From Herbinix sp. (GTDB taxonomy: Bacteria > Bacillota > Clostridia > Lachnospirales > Lachnospiraceae), in the NCBI GenBank assembly GCA_029238935.1, contig JAQZBN010000013.1:19089-83088 (forward strand): a stretch of DNA of 64,000 bases, in the 5' to 3' direction. How positions within the stretch are numbered: the first letter of the stretch is position 1; every line of letters starts with the position of its first letter. The position numbers and the translations under genes were made by a program. The notes beneath the pieces are model-generated. The model had not been told where the DNA came from and searched no databases. It was given only the letters and a program-made list of their open reading frames with translations. This document shows, piece by piece, positions 24,829 through 34,186 of the stretch.

Positions 24829-26037
24829 ATGAAACCATCAGGAATTGGTGGCATGGCTGTTATCGAAGGCGTAATGATGAAAAACAAGGACGAGTACGCC
24901 GTAGCAGTTAGAAAGCCGGATAATGAAATTGTTGTGGAAAAGAAAGCTCATGCTAGTTTTTCAGACAAAGTCAAGTTGTTTAAGTTGCCGATCTTTAGAG
25001 GAATGCTGGCATTTGTCGATTCCATGCTGATTGGAGTTAAGATCTTAAGTTTTTCTGCCAGTTTTTTTGAAGAGGAAGAAGAAACTAACCCTGATAAAAA
25101 GAACAAGTCGGGGGTAAAGAAAAAGGATGAAAAGAATTCTACTAAAAAGGACTCTGATAAAAACAAGAAGGATGCAACCGCTAAGGACAAACATGGTCCG
25201 GTAAAAGAAGAACAGAGCACCAATACTTTGATGATGGCAGCAGCGGTGTTTTTATCAATTATGATTGCTGTTACTTTGTTTATGATACTTCCTTTCTTGG
25301 CTTCTCAGTTATTAGTTAAGGTAATATCCAGTAGTTTAGTATTATCATTAATTGAAGGTGTATTACGTATCAGTATCTTTGTTGGTTATATCATGGCAAT
25401 CTCCCAGATGCCAGATATTAAACGAGTATTTATGTATCACGGCGCAGAACATAAGACAATTAATTGTCTTGAAAACGGATTTGAGTTAACAGTAGAAAAT
25501 GTAAAATGGCAGTCTAAACAGCATAAAAGATGTGGGACAAGCTTTATGTTAATTGTTATGTTTATCAGTGTTATTTTCTTTTTATTCATATCCGTAGATA
25601 ATTTTATTCTAAGAATTGTTATTCGATTATTATTAGTACCTGTCATAGCTGGTGTATCTTATGAGTTTATAAAACTGGCAGGCAACAGTAACTCGAAGAT
25701 TGTGCATATCTTAAGTCAGCCGGGTATGTGGATGCAGTCCTTAACGACAAAGGAACCGGATGATGATATGATTGAAGTCGCAATTCGTTCTGTCGAATCT
25801 GTATTTGATTGGAGAAGCTTTTTAGAAACTTCAGCTGCAGATGATAAAACTCAGAAGAAATTAAAAAGTAGTGAGAATCTAGCTTCTAAGGCTGAAACGT
25901 CAACGCAATCCAATACCGGAACAAAGACGACTGCTGCATCGGTAAAGTCAAAGAGTGCAGATAAGTCTGAGGAAGAGGATGATGAGATCCTTAAGGCTTT
26001 GGATAAATATTTGGATTTGAATAATAAAAATAATTAG
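24829..26037 (+). CDS. DUF1385 family membrane protein (YqhQ-like)
   Basis: Opens with the family signature 'SGIGGMAVIEGVMMKNKDEYAVAVRKPDNEIVVEK'. Three or four membrane helices span about 140-270, with 'DIKRVFMYHGAEHKTINCLENG' and 'KRCGTSFMLIVM' between them, both conserved in DUF1385. Two highly charged low-complexity regions are added: about 83-130 (Lys/Asp-rich) and a C-terminal tail of ~60 residues. Biochemical function is unknown. The gene regularly sits just before prmC-prfA in clostridia, as here. The RBS is weak (AGGTGTGC). Confidence 0.9.
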   Translation: MKPSGIGGMAVIEGVMMKNKDEYAVAVRKPDNEIVVEKKAHASFSDKVKLFKLPIFRGMLAFVDSMLIGVKILSFSASFFEEEEETNPDKKNKSGVKKKDEKNSTKKDSDKNKKDATAKDKHGPVKEEQSTNTLMMAAAVFLSIMIAVTLFMILPFLASQLLVKVISSSLVLSLIEGVLRISIFVGYIMAISQMPDIKRVFMYHGAEHKTINCLENGFELTVENVKWQSKQHKRCGTSFMLIVMFISVIFFLFISVDNFILRIVIRLLLVPVIAGVSYEFIKLAGNSNSKIVHILSQPGMWMQSLTTKEPDDDMIEVAIRSVESVFDWRSFLETSAADDKTQKKLKSSENLASKAETSTQSNTGTKTTAASVKSKSADKSEEEDDEILKALDKYLDLNNKNN

Positions 26038-26081
26038 GAACTTTTGAATACAGAAAATGTATTCTTCTGTGAGGATACTTC

Positions 26082-26912
26082 ATGGAAACGTATAAGGATT
26101 TATTGCAGGATGCCCGTAAGGTCCTGAAGGAACATGGAATAGCAGATGCTGATGTAGATGCATGGTATCTGCTTGAACATGTTTTCGGGATAAACAGGGC
26201 AAACTATTTCCTGAATCAGGAAGTGCAGGTTGCAGAGAGAGACAGGAATCAATATCTGAAATTAATAAATAGAAGAGCAACCCATGTACCGCTTCAATAT
26301 ATTATAGGAAAACAGGAATTCATGGGGCTAGAATTTATGGTAACGCCGGATGTTCTTATACCGAGACAGGATACGGAAGTTTTGGTGGAGGAAGTACTCA
26401 AATTATGTAAAGGAAAACAGGTGCTTGATTTGTGTACCGGATCCGGTTGCATTATCATAAGTCTTGCAAAGCTATCCACCTTAGAAAGGGCTTTCGGGTT
26501 GGATATTTCAGAGAATGCATTAAGAGTTGCATCGGACAATGGAAAACTGCATAATGTAGAAGTGCAGTGGATACAAAGTGATTTATATGAAAAATTGGAG
26601 GGGAGATTTGATATCATTATTTCAAATCCACCTTATATCCCCAGTGAGGATATTGAGAGTTTAATGCCGGAGGTAAAAACCTATGAACCAAGGATGGCCT
26701 TGGATGGAGCAGAAGACGGACTTAAATTTTACCGTAACATTACCGAAGGTTTGCATAAGCATTTAAAGAAAGATGGATTTATTTTCTTTGAGATTGGTCA
26801 TAATCAAGGTAACGATGTAAAGGAAATCCTGCAGAATGCGGGATTTTATGATGTGCAGATAATCAAAGATTTAAGTGGACTTGACCGCGTCGTCGTAGGT
26901 AATAGGCGCTAA
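26082..26912 (+). CDS. prmC: peptide chain release factor N5-glutamine methyltransferase
   Basis: Methylates the glutamine of the GGQ motif in release factors, raising termination efficiency. An N-terminal helical substrate-binding domain precedes an SAM-binding Rossmann domain with '[17 protein letters not shown]' (motif I) and the catalytic 'ISNPPYIP'. Length (276) is normal. Its substrate gene prfA begins 22 bases downstream, a near-universal pairing. RBS GTGAGGA. Confidence 0.96.
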   Translation: METYKDLLQDARKVLKEHGIADADVDAWYLLEHVFGINRANYFLNQEVQVAERDRNQYLKLINRRATHVPLQYIIGKQEFMGLEFMVTPDVLIPRQDTEVLVEEVLKLCKGKQVLDLCTGSGCIIISLAKLSTLERAFGLDISENALRVASDNGKLHNVEVQWIQSDLYEKLEGRFDIIISNPPYIPSEDIESLMPEVKTYEPRMALDGAEDGLKFYRNITEGLHKHLKKDGFIFFEIGHNQGNDVKEILQNAGFYDVQIIKDLSGLDRVVVGNRR

Positions 26913-26934
26913 ATATAATGGAGGAATTCAGGTT

Positions 26935-28008
26935 ATGTTTGATAAGTTAGAGGATATTTTAATACGATTTAAGGAATTGGAAGACGAGATGTTAGATCCC
27001 TATGTCACCAATGATACGAACAGGTATCGCAAGCTTCGGAAAGAACTCGCAGATCTAACCGATATTGCTGAAAAATACAAAGAATATAAAAATACCAAAG
27101 CTCGGATGGAAGACAGCTTAACCATGTTGGACGAAGAAAGTGATGAAGAGCTTCGCGAGATGGCAAAAGAAGAGTTAAACGAGTGTAAGGCTAATATTGT
27201 AAAAATCGAAGAAGAATTAAAAATATTATTACTCCCGAAGGACCCCAATGATGACAAGAATGTTATCGTAGAAATCAGAGGTGGTGCAGGAGGAGATGAA
27301 GCAGCCTTATTTGCAGCTGAATTATATCGAATGTACGTGCAGTATGCAGACCGAAATCGTTGGAAGATAGATATGATGAACCTAAACGAGAACGGCATTG
27401 GTGGTTTTAAGGAAGTTATCTTTATGATTAACGGAAAAGGTGCTTACTCAAAACTTAAATATGAGAGCGGTGTACATCGTGTACAGAGAGTTCCGGTAAC
27501 AGAGTCCGGTGGACGTATTCATACCTCCACAGCAACGGTTGCAATTATGCCGGAAGCAGAAGAGGTTGACGTGGAACTGGATATGGGTGACTGTAAGTTT
27601 GATGTATTCCGTGCATCCGGTAATGGTGGTCAGTGCGTTAATACTACGGACTCTGCCGTTCGTTTAACCCATATACCTACTGGTATTGTTATCTCCTGTC
27701 AGGATGAAAAATCACAGCTAAAGAATAAAGATAAAGCTCTTAAAATACTTCGTTCCAAATTATATGAGTTAGAATTGGAAAAAGCACAAAGTGCAGAGGC
27801 AGAAGCAAGAAAAAGTCAGATTGGTACCGGAGATCGTTCCGAGAAAATCAGAACCTATAATTTCCCTCAAGGTCGTGTAACAGATCATAGAATAAAGCTG
27901 ACAATCCATCAGTTGGAAGCAGTCATGAATGGAGATCTACAGGAAATTATCGATAGTTTAACAGCAGCTGATCAGGCTGCAAAGCTTACGAATATGCAAG
28001 AGGAATAA
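26935..28008 (+). CDS. prfA: peptide chain release factor 1
   Basis: Reads UAA and UAG at the ribosome. The anticodon-like tripeptide PVT is in '[17 protein letters not shown]' (RF1 type; RF2 has SPF). The catalytic GGQ is at residues 231-233 in '[18 protein letters not shown]'. The residue after GGQ is Cys where many RF1s have His. Length of 357 is standard, with the helical N-terminal domain intact. RBS TGGAGGAATTC. Confidence 0.97.
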   Translation: MFDKLEDILIRFKELEDEMLDPYVTNDTNRYRKLRKELADLTDIAEKYKEYKNTKARMEDSLTMLDEESDEELREMAKEELNECKANIVKIEEELKILLLPKDPNDDKNVIVEIRGGAGGDEAALFAAELYRMYVQYADRNRWKIDMMNLNENGIGGFKEVIFMINGKGAYSKLKYESGVHRVQRVPVTESGGRIHTSTATVAIMPEAEEVDVELDMGDCKFDVFRASGNGGQCVNTTDSAVRLTHIPTGIVISCQDEKSQLKNKDKALKILRSKLYELELEKAQSAEAEARKSQIGTGDRSEKIRTYNFPQGRVTDHRIKLTIHQLEAVMNGDLQEIIDSLTAADQAAKLTNMQEE

Positions 28009-28014
28009 TAGGAT

Positions 28015-28815
28015 ATGAAACCAATGATTAGCAGTATCAGTAATCCGAGAATGAAAAACTTAATATTACTGCAGAAGAAGGCAAAGGAAAGAGAAGAACA
28101 GGGTGTCTTTGTAATAGAAGGACGTAAAATGTTTGAGGAAGCCAAAGAAGCAGGGGATCTTCTGATGAAGACTTATGTTTCTGAAAGCTTCTATCATGCC
28201 AAAATGCAGGAAGATCCGATGTATTTTGAGGATACGGATATGGAACTCGTGACCGATGCTGTGATGAAAGAGGTTTCTGAGACAAAAACACCGCAGGGGA
28301 TACTGGCTTTGGTGAAAGCTCAAGGTTATACCTTAGAACAGATCATCAAGGCACCGTATGCCAGTCTGTTATTATTAGAGGATATAAGGGATCCCGGTAA
28401 TCTGGGTACCATACTTCGCAGTGCGGAAGGTGCAGGTATCACAGGAGTCATTTTAAATAACTCCTGTGTAGATATTTATAATCCTAAAGTAGTTCGATCT
28501 ACGATGGGTTCCATCTACCGGGTTCCTTTTTATTATGCGAAGGATTTTGAAGAAGCTATTGAAGAGATGAAGGAAATGGGAATTCGCATCTACGCCGCAC
28601 ATTTATCAGGAAAACCCTATGACAGCGATGGTAATTTTACTGAAAAATGTGCCTTGCTTATTGGAAATGAAGCTAATGGCTTATCACCGCAAATCAGCGC
28701 GAAGGCAGATGCATTGATTAAAATTCCAATGGCGGGTAAGGTAGAATCATTAAATGCTGCGGTTGCAGCAGCAATACTTATGTATGAAATCGCTAGACAG
28801 CGTAGGAATGCATAA
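28015..28815 (+). CDS. TrmH/SpoU family RNA 2'-O-methyltransferase
   Basis: A knotted SPOUT methyltransferase, 266 residues. The N-terminal ~100 residues form the RNA-substrate domain ('SNPRMKNLILLQKKAKEREEQGVFVIEGRKMFEEA'). The catalytic core holds motif 1 'LEDIRDPGNLGTILRSAEGAGITGVIL' (conserved N and R), motif 2 'ALLIGNEANGLS' and motif 3 'IPMAGKVESLNAAVAAAILMYE'. It probably modifies rRNA, with target nucleotide unknown. It begins 6 bases after prfA, so is co-transcribed with it. Confidence 0.93.
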   Translation: MKPMISSISNPRMKNLILLQKKAKEREEQGVFVIEGRKMFEEAKEAGDLLMKTYVSESFYHAKMQEDPMYFEDTDMELVTDAVMKEVSETKTPQGILALVKAQGYTLEQIIKAPYASLLLLEDIRDPGNLGTILRSAEGAGITGVILNNSCVDIYNPKVVRSTMGSIYRVPFYYAKDFEEAIEEMKEMGIRIYAAHLSGKPYDSDGNFTEKCALLIGNEANGLSPQISAKADALIKIPMAGKVESLNAAVAAAILMYEIARQRRNA

Positions 28816-28844
28816 GAAAAGATGGGATAAAAGGAGCTGTTGCC

Positions 28845-29576
28845 GTGGCTATCGAAGTATTTAACAGGTATGAAAAGAAGTATATCATTACAGATGAAAT
28901 GTATCATTCCATTGCGCCGATTCTGGAAAACTATATGGAAACAGATGACCATAGTAGAAATGGTAACTTCTATAATATATGTAGTATCTATTATGATACT
29001 CCAGACGCTGAGCTTATAAGAAAGTCGATTGAGGGTCCGGTATATAAAGAGAAATTACGGCTTCGAAGTTATGGAGTGGTCAAGCCTGAGGACAAGGTCT
29101 ACCTGGAGATTAAGAAAAAGTTCAACGGCATTGTGAATAAAAGAAGAACAGGAATGCTTTTAAAGGAAGCCTGTCAGTTCTTGGATACGCTGGTAAAGCC
29201 TGAGCCAAAACCCTATATGAACAGTCAAATCCTAAGTGAAATTGACTATTTACTTCATCGTTATTCATTAATTCCTTCCTTGTTTATATCCTATGACCGA
29301 CAAGCGATGTTTGGAAAAGAAGATGATAGCTTTCGCATCACCTTTGATACCAATATCAGAACCCGCCGTTATGAACTTGGTTTGGATAAGGGAAATTACG
29401 GAGATGAGCTGTTGCCCTCCGGGTTGTGGTTGATGGAAGCAAAAATGGAGAATACTGCTCCGCTTTGGTTTGCCAAACTTTTGTCAATGTCCCAAATATA
29501 TCCCGCACACTTCTCAAAATATGGTACGGAATATAAAAGGATGCTCGAGCAGAAGGGATTAGAGAGCAAACAATAG
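28845..29576 (+). CDS. VTC-type polyphosphate polymerase domain protein
   Basis: A 243-residue protein with the triphosphate-tunnel fold of the VTC4 catalytic domain: 'FNRYEKKYIITDEMY' at the start, 'YNICSIYYDTPDAELIRKSIEGPVYKEKLRLRSYG', 'VYLEIKKKFNGIVNKRR', 'LFISYDRQAMFG', 'RITFDTNIRTRR' and 'LMEAKMENTAPLW'. The basic and acidic residues that line the tunnel are present. Bacterial members are annotated as polyphosphate polymerases but few are proven. The start is GTG with AAGGAGCT before it. It is followed 26 bases later by a DUF4956 membrane protein, a common pairing. Confidence 0.88.
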   Translation: MAIEVFNRYEKKYIITDEMYHSIAPILENYMETDDHSRNGNFYNICSIYYDTPDAELIRKSIEGPVYKEKLRLRSYGVVKPEDKVYLEIKKKFNGIVNKRRTGMLLKEACQFLDTLVKPEPKPYMNSQILSEIDYLLHRYSLIPSLFISYDRQAMFGKEDDSFRITFDTNIRTRRYELGLDKGNYGDELLPSGLWLMEAKMENTAPLWFAKLLSMSQIYPAHFSKYGTEYKRMLEQKGLESKQ

Positions 29577-29602
29577 TCGATAAATGGAAAGGGGATTTAC
29601 TT

Positions 29603-30292
29603 ATGTTTGATTCAATATTTAATAGTGCAGATACTTTGGAGGTATCCTTAGGAATAAATTCTACACTGATCAGTATTATAGCCTCATTATTATTTGGATT
29701 GGCTATAAGCAGTACATATTACTTTATGACATCAAAGAGAGATCGTTCCGTAAATTTTATTGTTAGTCTTATCATTCTTCCAGCAGTGATTAGCGTAGTT
29801 ATTATGCTAGTCGGTGGCAACATTGCAAGAGCTTTTTCCATGGCAGGAGTCTTTACCTTGGTTCGTTTTCGAAGCGTACCGGGAGATTCCAAGGATATCT
29901 CACTGATTTTCTTAAGTATGGCTGTAGGTCTTACCACAGGGATGGGCTATCTCACCTTTGGTGCAGCCATCACGGTTATTCTATGTCTTGTTATTCTTAT
30001 AAGCAGTAAAATATTAAAGTCAAGCAAAGGGGCCGAAAAGCAACTGAGAATCATTATTCCGGAAGATATGAACTACCACGGTGCTTTTGACGATTTATTT
30101 GAAAAATATACCACGGTACATGAGATGCAAAGGGTTAAGACAGCAAACCTGGGCACCTTGTTTGAACTTACCTATCGAGTGATATTAAAAAATGATGCTG
30201 CTGAAAAAGAGTTTATTGATGAACTCCGCTGCAGAAACGGAAATTTAAATATCATGCTCAGTATATTCAGTAAAAATGAAATTCAACTATAG
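29603..30292 (+). CDS. DUF4956 membrane protein
   Basis: A 229-residue protein with about four membrane helices in the first ~140 residues. The conserved stretch 'GGNIARAFSMAGVFTLVRFRSVPGDSKDISLIFLSMAVGL' resembles the MgtC-like cytoplasm-edge motif of DUF4956. A soluble ferredoxin-like C-terminal domain follows. It partners VTC-domain genes in many Firmicutes, often with a CotH-like kinase, and no CotH gene is nearby here. The polymer made by the partner may be exported or sensed by this protein, but that is inference. RBS GGAAAGGGG. Confidence 0.85.
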   Translation: MFDSIFNSADTLEVSLGINSTLISIIASLLFGLAISSTYYFMTSKRDRSVNFIVSLIILPAVISVVIMLVGGNIARAFSMAGVFTLVRFRSVPGDSKDISLIFLSMAVGLTTGMGYLTFGAAITVILCLVILISSKILKSSKGAEKQLRIIIPEDMNYHGAFDDLFEKYTTVHEMQRVKTANLGTLFELTYRVILKNDAAEKEFIDELRCRNGNLNIMLSIFSKNEIQL

Positions 30293-30335
30293 ATAAAAAT
30301 ATAGTAAAAGTCTGCAATTTATTATAACATAAAAC

Positions 30336-30387
30336 AAGCTGATCAATTTTAGCTCATGGATAAATGACTAAATGGATCAGCTTTTTT
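30336..30387 (+). terminator. terminator after the VTC/DUF4956 pair
   Basis: AAGCTGATC (30336-30344) pairs with GATCAGCTT (30375-30383), followed by TTTTAAT. The loop is long (30 bases), so stability is moderate. The rest of the 30293-30620 gap is AT-rich and holds the unresolved promoter for the NfeD gene. Confidence 0.65.
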
Positions 30388-30620
30388 AATGGTTGGTCAT
30401 ATGGTTCTCTTATTCGTAATAAATAGGAATGAAAGATTAAAGTGAAAATAAATTCATATTTATACTAAAGTTTGTTATCCTATGATTTATGGTAATATTA
30501 TTAGTGAATTAGTTAGCGATGTAACAGATTAAAAGTAAATTAGAAAACGGACCGAAGCCTTGTATTCTCCTATGCAATCATTTACAATAAAAATACTTAA
30601 TCTTGAAAGGAGGGTATTGT

Positions 30621-31061
30621 ATGACAAACTCTATCTATTGGCTTATTATACTTGCAGTATTGATATTTATAGAAATAATTACTTTGGGGTTAACAACGAT
30701 ATGGTTTGCAGGGGGAGCACTGGTGGCATTTATCGTATCCCTATTCATTGATAATTTGTTATTAGAAATTGTTTTATTTATTGTGGTATCCTTAATTTTA
30801 TTGTTCTTCACAAGACCGGTGGTGATGAGATATTTCATTCCGAATAGGATAAAGACGAATTATGAGGGGGTTATTGGAAAAGAAGCCCTGGTAATCCTTG
30901 ATATTGATAATATCAAAGCAACCGGACAGGTGACTGTAGATGGCGTTGAATGGTCAGCAAAATCATTAGATAATAATATGATCGAAAAAGGGAAGAGAGT
31001 TATTGTGCAAGGAATTGTAGGAGTAAAATTAATTGTAACAGAAAGAAAAGGAGAGGTATAA
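30621..31061 (+). CDS. NfeD family membrane protein (short form)
   Basis: A 146-residue protein with three to four membrane helices ('IYWLIILAVLIFIEIITLGLTTIWFAGGALVAFIVSLF') and a C-terminal OB-fold domain ('VIGKEALVILDIDNIKATGQVTVDGVEWSAKSLDNNMIEKGKRVIVQGI'). Short NfeD proteins work with a neighbouring SPFH/stomatin protein at membrane microdomains, and that gene follows after 1 base. The track begins at a TTG at 30603, but AAAGGAGGG lies within that extension, 7 bases before the ATG at 30621. Confidence 0.92.
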   Translation: MTNSIYWLIILAVLIFIEIITLGLTTIWFAGGALVAFIVSLFIDNLLLEIVLFIVVSLILLFFTRPVVMRYFIPNRIKTNYEGVIGKEALVILDIDNIKATGQVTVDGVEWSAKSLDNNMIEKGKRVIVQGIVGVKLIVTERKGEV

Positions 31062-31062
31062 T

Positions 31063-32010
31063 ATGAGTGGTTTGGAAATTACAATCATTACGGTCATTAT
31101 TTTAGCATTGCTTTATCTTGCATCCTGTATTAAAATCGTTCCACAGGCAAATGCATATGTTGTTGAGAGACTTGGTGGTTATCAAAGTACCTGGGACGTT
31201 GGAGTTCATCTGAAGCTTCCAATCATTGACCGCGTCGCAAAGAAGGTTAATTTAAAGGAACAGGTTGCTGATTTTGCGCCTCAGCCTGTAATAACAAAGG
31301 ATAATGTAACAATGCGTATTGATACAGTAGTATTTTATCAGATAACAGATCCAAAGTTGTATGCATACGGTGTTATGAATCCGATTATGGCCATTGAAAA
31401 TCTGACTGCCACTACCTTACGTAATATTATCGGTGATCTTGAACTAGATGAGACCCTTACGTCCAGAGAAATTATTAATACAAAGATGAGAGTGTCCTTA
31501 GATGTAGCTACAGATCCTTGGGGCATTAAGGTAACCCGTGTGGAACTAAAGAATATCATTCCTCCAGCTGCAATTCAAGATGCGATGGAGAAGCAGATGA
31601 AAGCAGAGCGTGAACGAAGAGAATCAATTTTAATTGCAGAAGGTGGTAAGAGATCCGCAATACTAGTAGCGGAAGGCAAGAAGGAATCAGCTATTTTGGA
31701 AGCGGAGGCTGAAAAGGAAGCTGCCATCCTAAGAGCTGAAGCAAAGAAGGAAGCAACTATTCGTGAAGCGGAAGGTCAGGCAGAAGCAATTTTATCTGTT
31801 CAAAAAGCAAATGCAGAAGGTATTCGTTTCTTAAATGAAGCAGCTCCGAATAGCGCAGTTATTCAATTGAAGAGCCTCGAAGCTTTTGCAAAAGCCGCGG
31901 ATGGAAGAGCAACAAAAATTATTATACCCTCAGAAATTCAAGGGTTAGCAGGTTTGGTAAAGTCCTTGGTAGAAGTTGGTAATGAAGGTACATTGGATCA
32001 TAAGGAGTAG
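31063..32010 (+). CDS. SPFH/band 7 (stomatin/paraslipin-like) protein
   Basis: A 315-residue membrane scaffold protein. One N-terminal membrane helix leads into the SPFH domain ('IVPQANAYVVERLGGYQSTWDVGVHLKLPIIDRVAKKVNLKEQV', 'TKDNVTMRIDTVVFYQITDP'). A long Glu/Ala-rich coiled coil follows ('AEGKKESAILEAEAEKEAAILRAEAKKEATIREAEGQAEAI') and then a conserved tail. It is paired with NfeD, as usual. The role is thought to be organising membrane regions or protein quality control. Confidence 0.94.
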   Translation: MSGLEITIITVIILALLYLASCIKIVPQANAYVVERLGGYQSTWDVGVHLKLPIIDRVAKKVNLKEQVADFAPQPVITKDNVTMRIDTVVFYQITDPKLYAYGVMNPIMAIENLTATTLRNIIGDLELDETLTSREIINTKMRVSLDVATDPWGIKVTRVELKNIIPPAAIQDAMEKQMKAERERRESILIAEGGKRSAILVAEGKKESAILEAEAEKEAAILRAEAKKEATIREAEGQAEAILSVQKANAEGIRFLNEAAPNSAVIQLKSLEAFAKAADGRATKIIIPSEIQGLAGLVKSLVEVGNEGTLDHKE

Positions 32011-32092
32011 ATTTTTTCGAAATGGAATTGTATGAAACATAATAAAAGTTAATAGATATCATAGAAATCAGTAAAACAAATAAAAAATGACG

Positions 32093-32126
32093 AGAGTAGT
32101 AATATCAGCGATGATAGTACTACTCT
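32093..32126. other. hairpin without a clear T-run
   Basis: AGAGTAGTA (32093-32101) and TACTACTCT (32118-32126) form a 9-bp stem. No T-run follows on the plus strand, while the minus-strand flank is T-rich. It may weakly end the NfeD/SPFH unit. Confidence 0.4.
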
Positions 32127-32201
32127 TCAAAATTGTTGGGAAGAATATGGAAAAGATTACGGCTTTATGAACGGATTAAGAAAAAATTAAGATTTATTTA
32201 C

Positions 32202-32230
32202 TTGATATTGGACTGGTGATAGGATATTAT
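32202..32230 (+). promoter_or_regulatory. promoter of the LtaS-like gene
   Basis: TTGATA (32202-32207), 17 bases, TATTAT (32225-32230). Transcription would begin near 32237, after the first ATG in the ORF track, which argues that the true start codon lies downstream. Confidence 0.6.
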
Positions 32231-32294
32231 AATGCATAGCTTTACAAGACATAATGTGAGATGGGCCGCTCATATGGGAGGGATTTTTAATTTT

Positions 32295-34172
32295 ATGGAA
32301 AAGATTAAGAACTTGTTGAAATCACCGAATATAATAGTTTTGTTTTTTGCATTAAAAATGATGGTATATTATTATCTTATAGAAGTAAATCGTATGGAAT
32401 TGCTGCTGATATTACTTAGCATTGGAGTTTGGAGTGTTATATTTGTATGCTTTGCAAGATGCGGATTAAAGAGAAAGAAGGGAATTTTCTTAGTGATTTA
32501 TTCCCTGCTCAGTTTGCTTATGTTCTCCGATACCATGTATTTTAATTACTATAATCAGACGGTATCTATCAGGCAGTTATGGCAAGCAGCCAGTGTTACT
32601 GCAGTACCAAAAAGTTTTATTGCTACATTAATTCCGGCCAGTTTTTTACTTTTTGTTGATATTCCCTTTGTATATCATTATTTTAAAAAGGACATCGCTA
32701 AAGTTAACCAACATAGTTGGTCTTTAAAGAGGGAAATAAAATATGTGGTCTATGGACTGACCGCATTTGTAATAACAATAATAGCAAATCCATTTCATTC
32801 AGCTGCGATTGAACGGGTAAACAGTATGGAGTTTTTTACGAACCATGTCAATGATATCTGTGAAACGATAGCAAACAACATTGCTCCGGAGGAAATGGAG
32901 GAAGATGAGATTCTCGATGTTGTGAGCGAAGTTGCAGAGGAAAATGAAGAACCGGTAATATCTCGTTTTAAAGGCATAGGAGAAGGCAAAAATCTGGTTG
33001 TAATACAATTAGAAGCTTTTCAGGATTTTGTCTTAAATAAAGAGTATAACGGCCAAGAGATTACCCCTAACCTCAATCAGCTGCTGAAAGAGAATACCAT
33101 TTATTTTGATCAATATTATTCAAACATTGGAAAAGGGAATACCTCCGACGCTGAATTTTCAACCTTAAACAGCTTATACCCAATCATTGATGGGGAAAGT
33201 TATCGATTATACGAGCAGAACACTTACAATGGTCTTCCTTGGGCAATGAGAGATCATGGCTACTATTCCTTTGCAGTACATGGATTTGAAGGACAGTTCT
33301 GGAACAGAGAGAATGCTTATCCTTACCAGGGATTTCAGGATTTTATCAGCATGGAGGATCTAAATCAGGATGAGATCATCGGACTTGGTGTATCGGATAA
33401 ATCAATGTTTCATCAGTTGGTACCGATTTTAAAGGAAAAGCAAAGTCCATTCTTCTCCTTCGTCATAACTCTGACCAATCATCATCCTTTCGTTTTGGAT
33501 GAACAATATCGTTCTCTTTTGCTGACAGAGGAGGATAAGGATACCAAATTTGGGGCATATTTAGAAACAGTACGTTATACAGACGAAGCATTAGGCCAGT
33601 TTATAGCTGATTTGAAAGCAGCAGGGTTATATGAAAATACGGTAATTGCATTGTATGGTGATCACCATGGATTAAACTGTGGAATGGAAGATGTTTATGG
33701 AAGAGTCAGCGAATTTATCGGAAGATCCTATGATTATGATGAAATGTTAAATGTACCATTAATCATACACGTTCCAGAATCTGATGTGAATGAGACAATT
33801 CATACAACAGGCGGACAGATTGACTTCTTCCCTACGATTGCAAATGTTATGGGGCTGTCTCTTGGAGATCAAACATTTATCTTGGGTCAGGATCTTGCAA
33901 ATGCAAAGGAAGGTTTCGTTGCATTTACCTCCTACCTATTTGAAGGATCCTTTGCGAAGGATAATGCAATGTTTGAGATATCCAGAGGAGGTATCTTTGA
34001 GGGCAGTAGAGCGTGGGAGATTGGTACCGGTACTGTGCTGGATGCATCTCTTTATAAAGCCGAATATGATAAGGCAATTCTATTAAAGAAAACATCGGAA
34101 GAAATATTGCAACAAAACCTGATTGCAAATTATATCACACATGAAAATGAAACTGAACAAACAATACCGTAA
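32295..34172 (+). CDS. LTA synthase family sulfatase-fold membrane protein
   Basis: Resembles lipoteichoic acid synthase: four or five N-terminal membrane helices, then an extracellular alkaline-phosphatase-like domain. Metal and catalytic residues are visible: Glu in 'VVIQLEAFQDFVLN', the Thr nucleophile in 'NIGKGNTSDAEFSTLNSLYP' (about 283), and Asp/His in 'ALYGDHHGLNCG', with a further His in 'TNHHPF'. It should transfer glycerol-phosphate or a related group to an envelope glycolipid. The track start (32232) overlaps the predicted promoter. The ATG at 32295 follows GGGAGGG at a longish 12 bases and gives about 625 residues. The start remains uncertain. Confidence 0.88.
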   Translation: MEKIKNLLKSPNIIVLFFALKMMVYYYLIEVNRMELLLILLSIGVWSVIFVCFARCGLKRKKGIFLVIYSLLSLLMFSDTMYFNYYNQTVSIRQLWQAASVTAVPKSFIATLIPASFLLFVDIPFVYHYFKKDIAKVNQHSWSLKREIKYVVYGLTAFVITIIANPFHSAAIERVNSMEFFTNHVNDICETIANNIAPEEMEEDEILDVVSEVAEENEEPVISRFKGIGEGKNLVVIQLEAFQDFVLNKEYNGQEITPNLNQLLKENTIYFDQYYSNIGKGNTSDAEFSTLNSLYPIIDGESYRLYEQNTYNGLPWAMRDHGYYSFAVHGFEGQFWNRENAYPYQGFQDFISMEDLNQDEIIGLGVSDKSMFHQLVPILKEKQSPFFSFVITLTNHHPFVLDEQYRSLLLTEEDKDTKFGAYLETVRYTDEALGQFIADLKAAGLYENTVIALYGDHHGLNCGMEDVYGRVSEFIGRSYDYDEMLNVPLIIHVPESDVNETIHTTGGQIDFFPTIANVMGLSLGDQTFILGQDLANAKEGFVAFTSYLFEGSFAKDNAMFEISRGGIFEGSRAWEIGTGTVLDASLYKAEYDKAILLKKTSEEILQQNLIANYITHENETEQTIP

Positions 34173-34186
34173 GGAGATCCTATAGC

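Noticed and set aside
27000-27398. 132-residue Ser/Phe-rich ORF opposite prfA
   Set aside because: Antisense shadow of a conserved release-factor gene.
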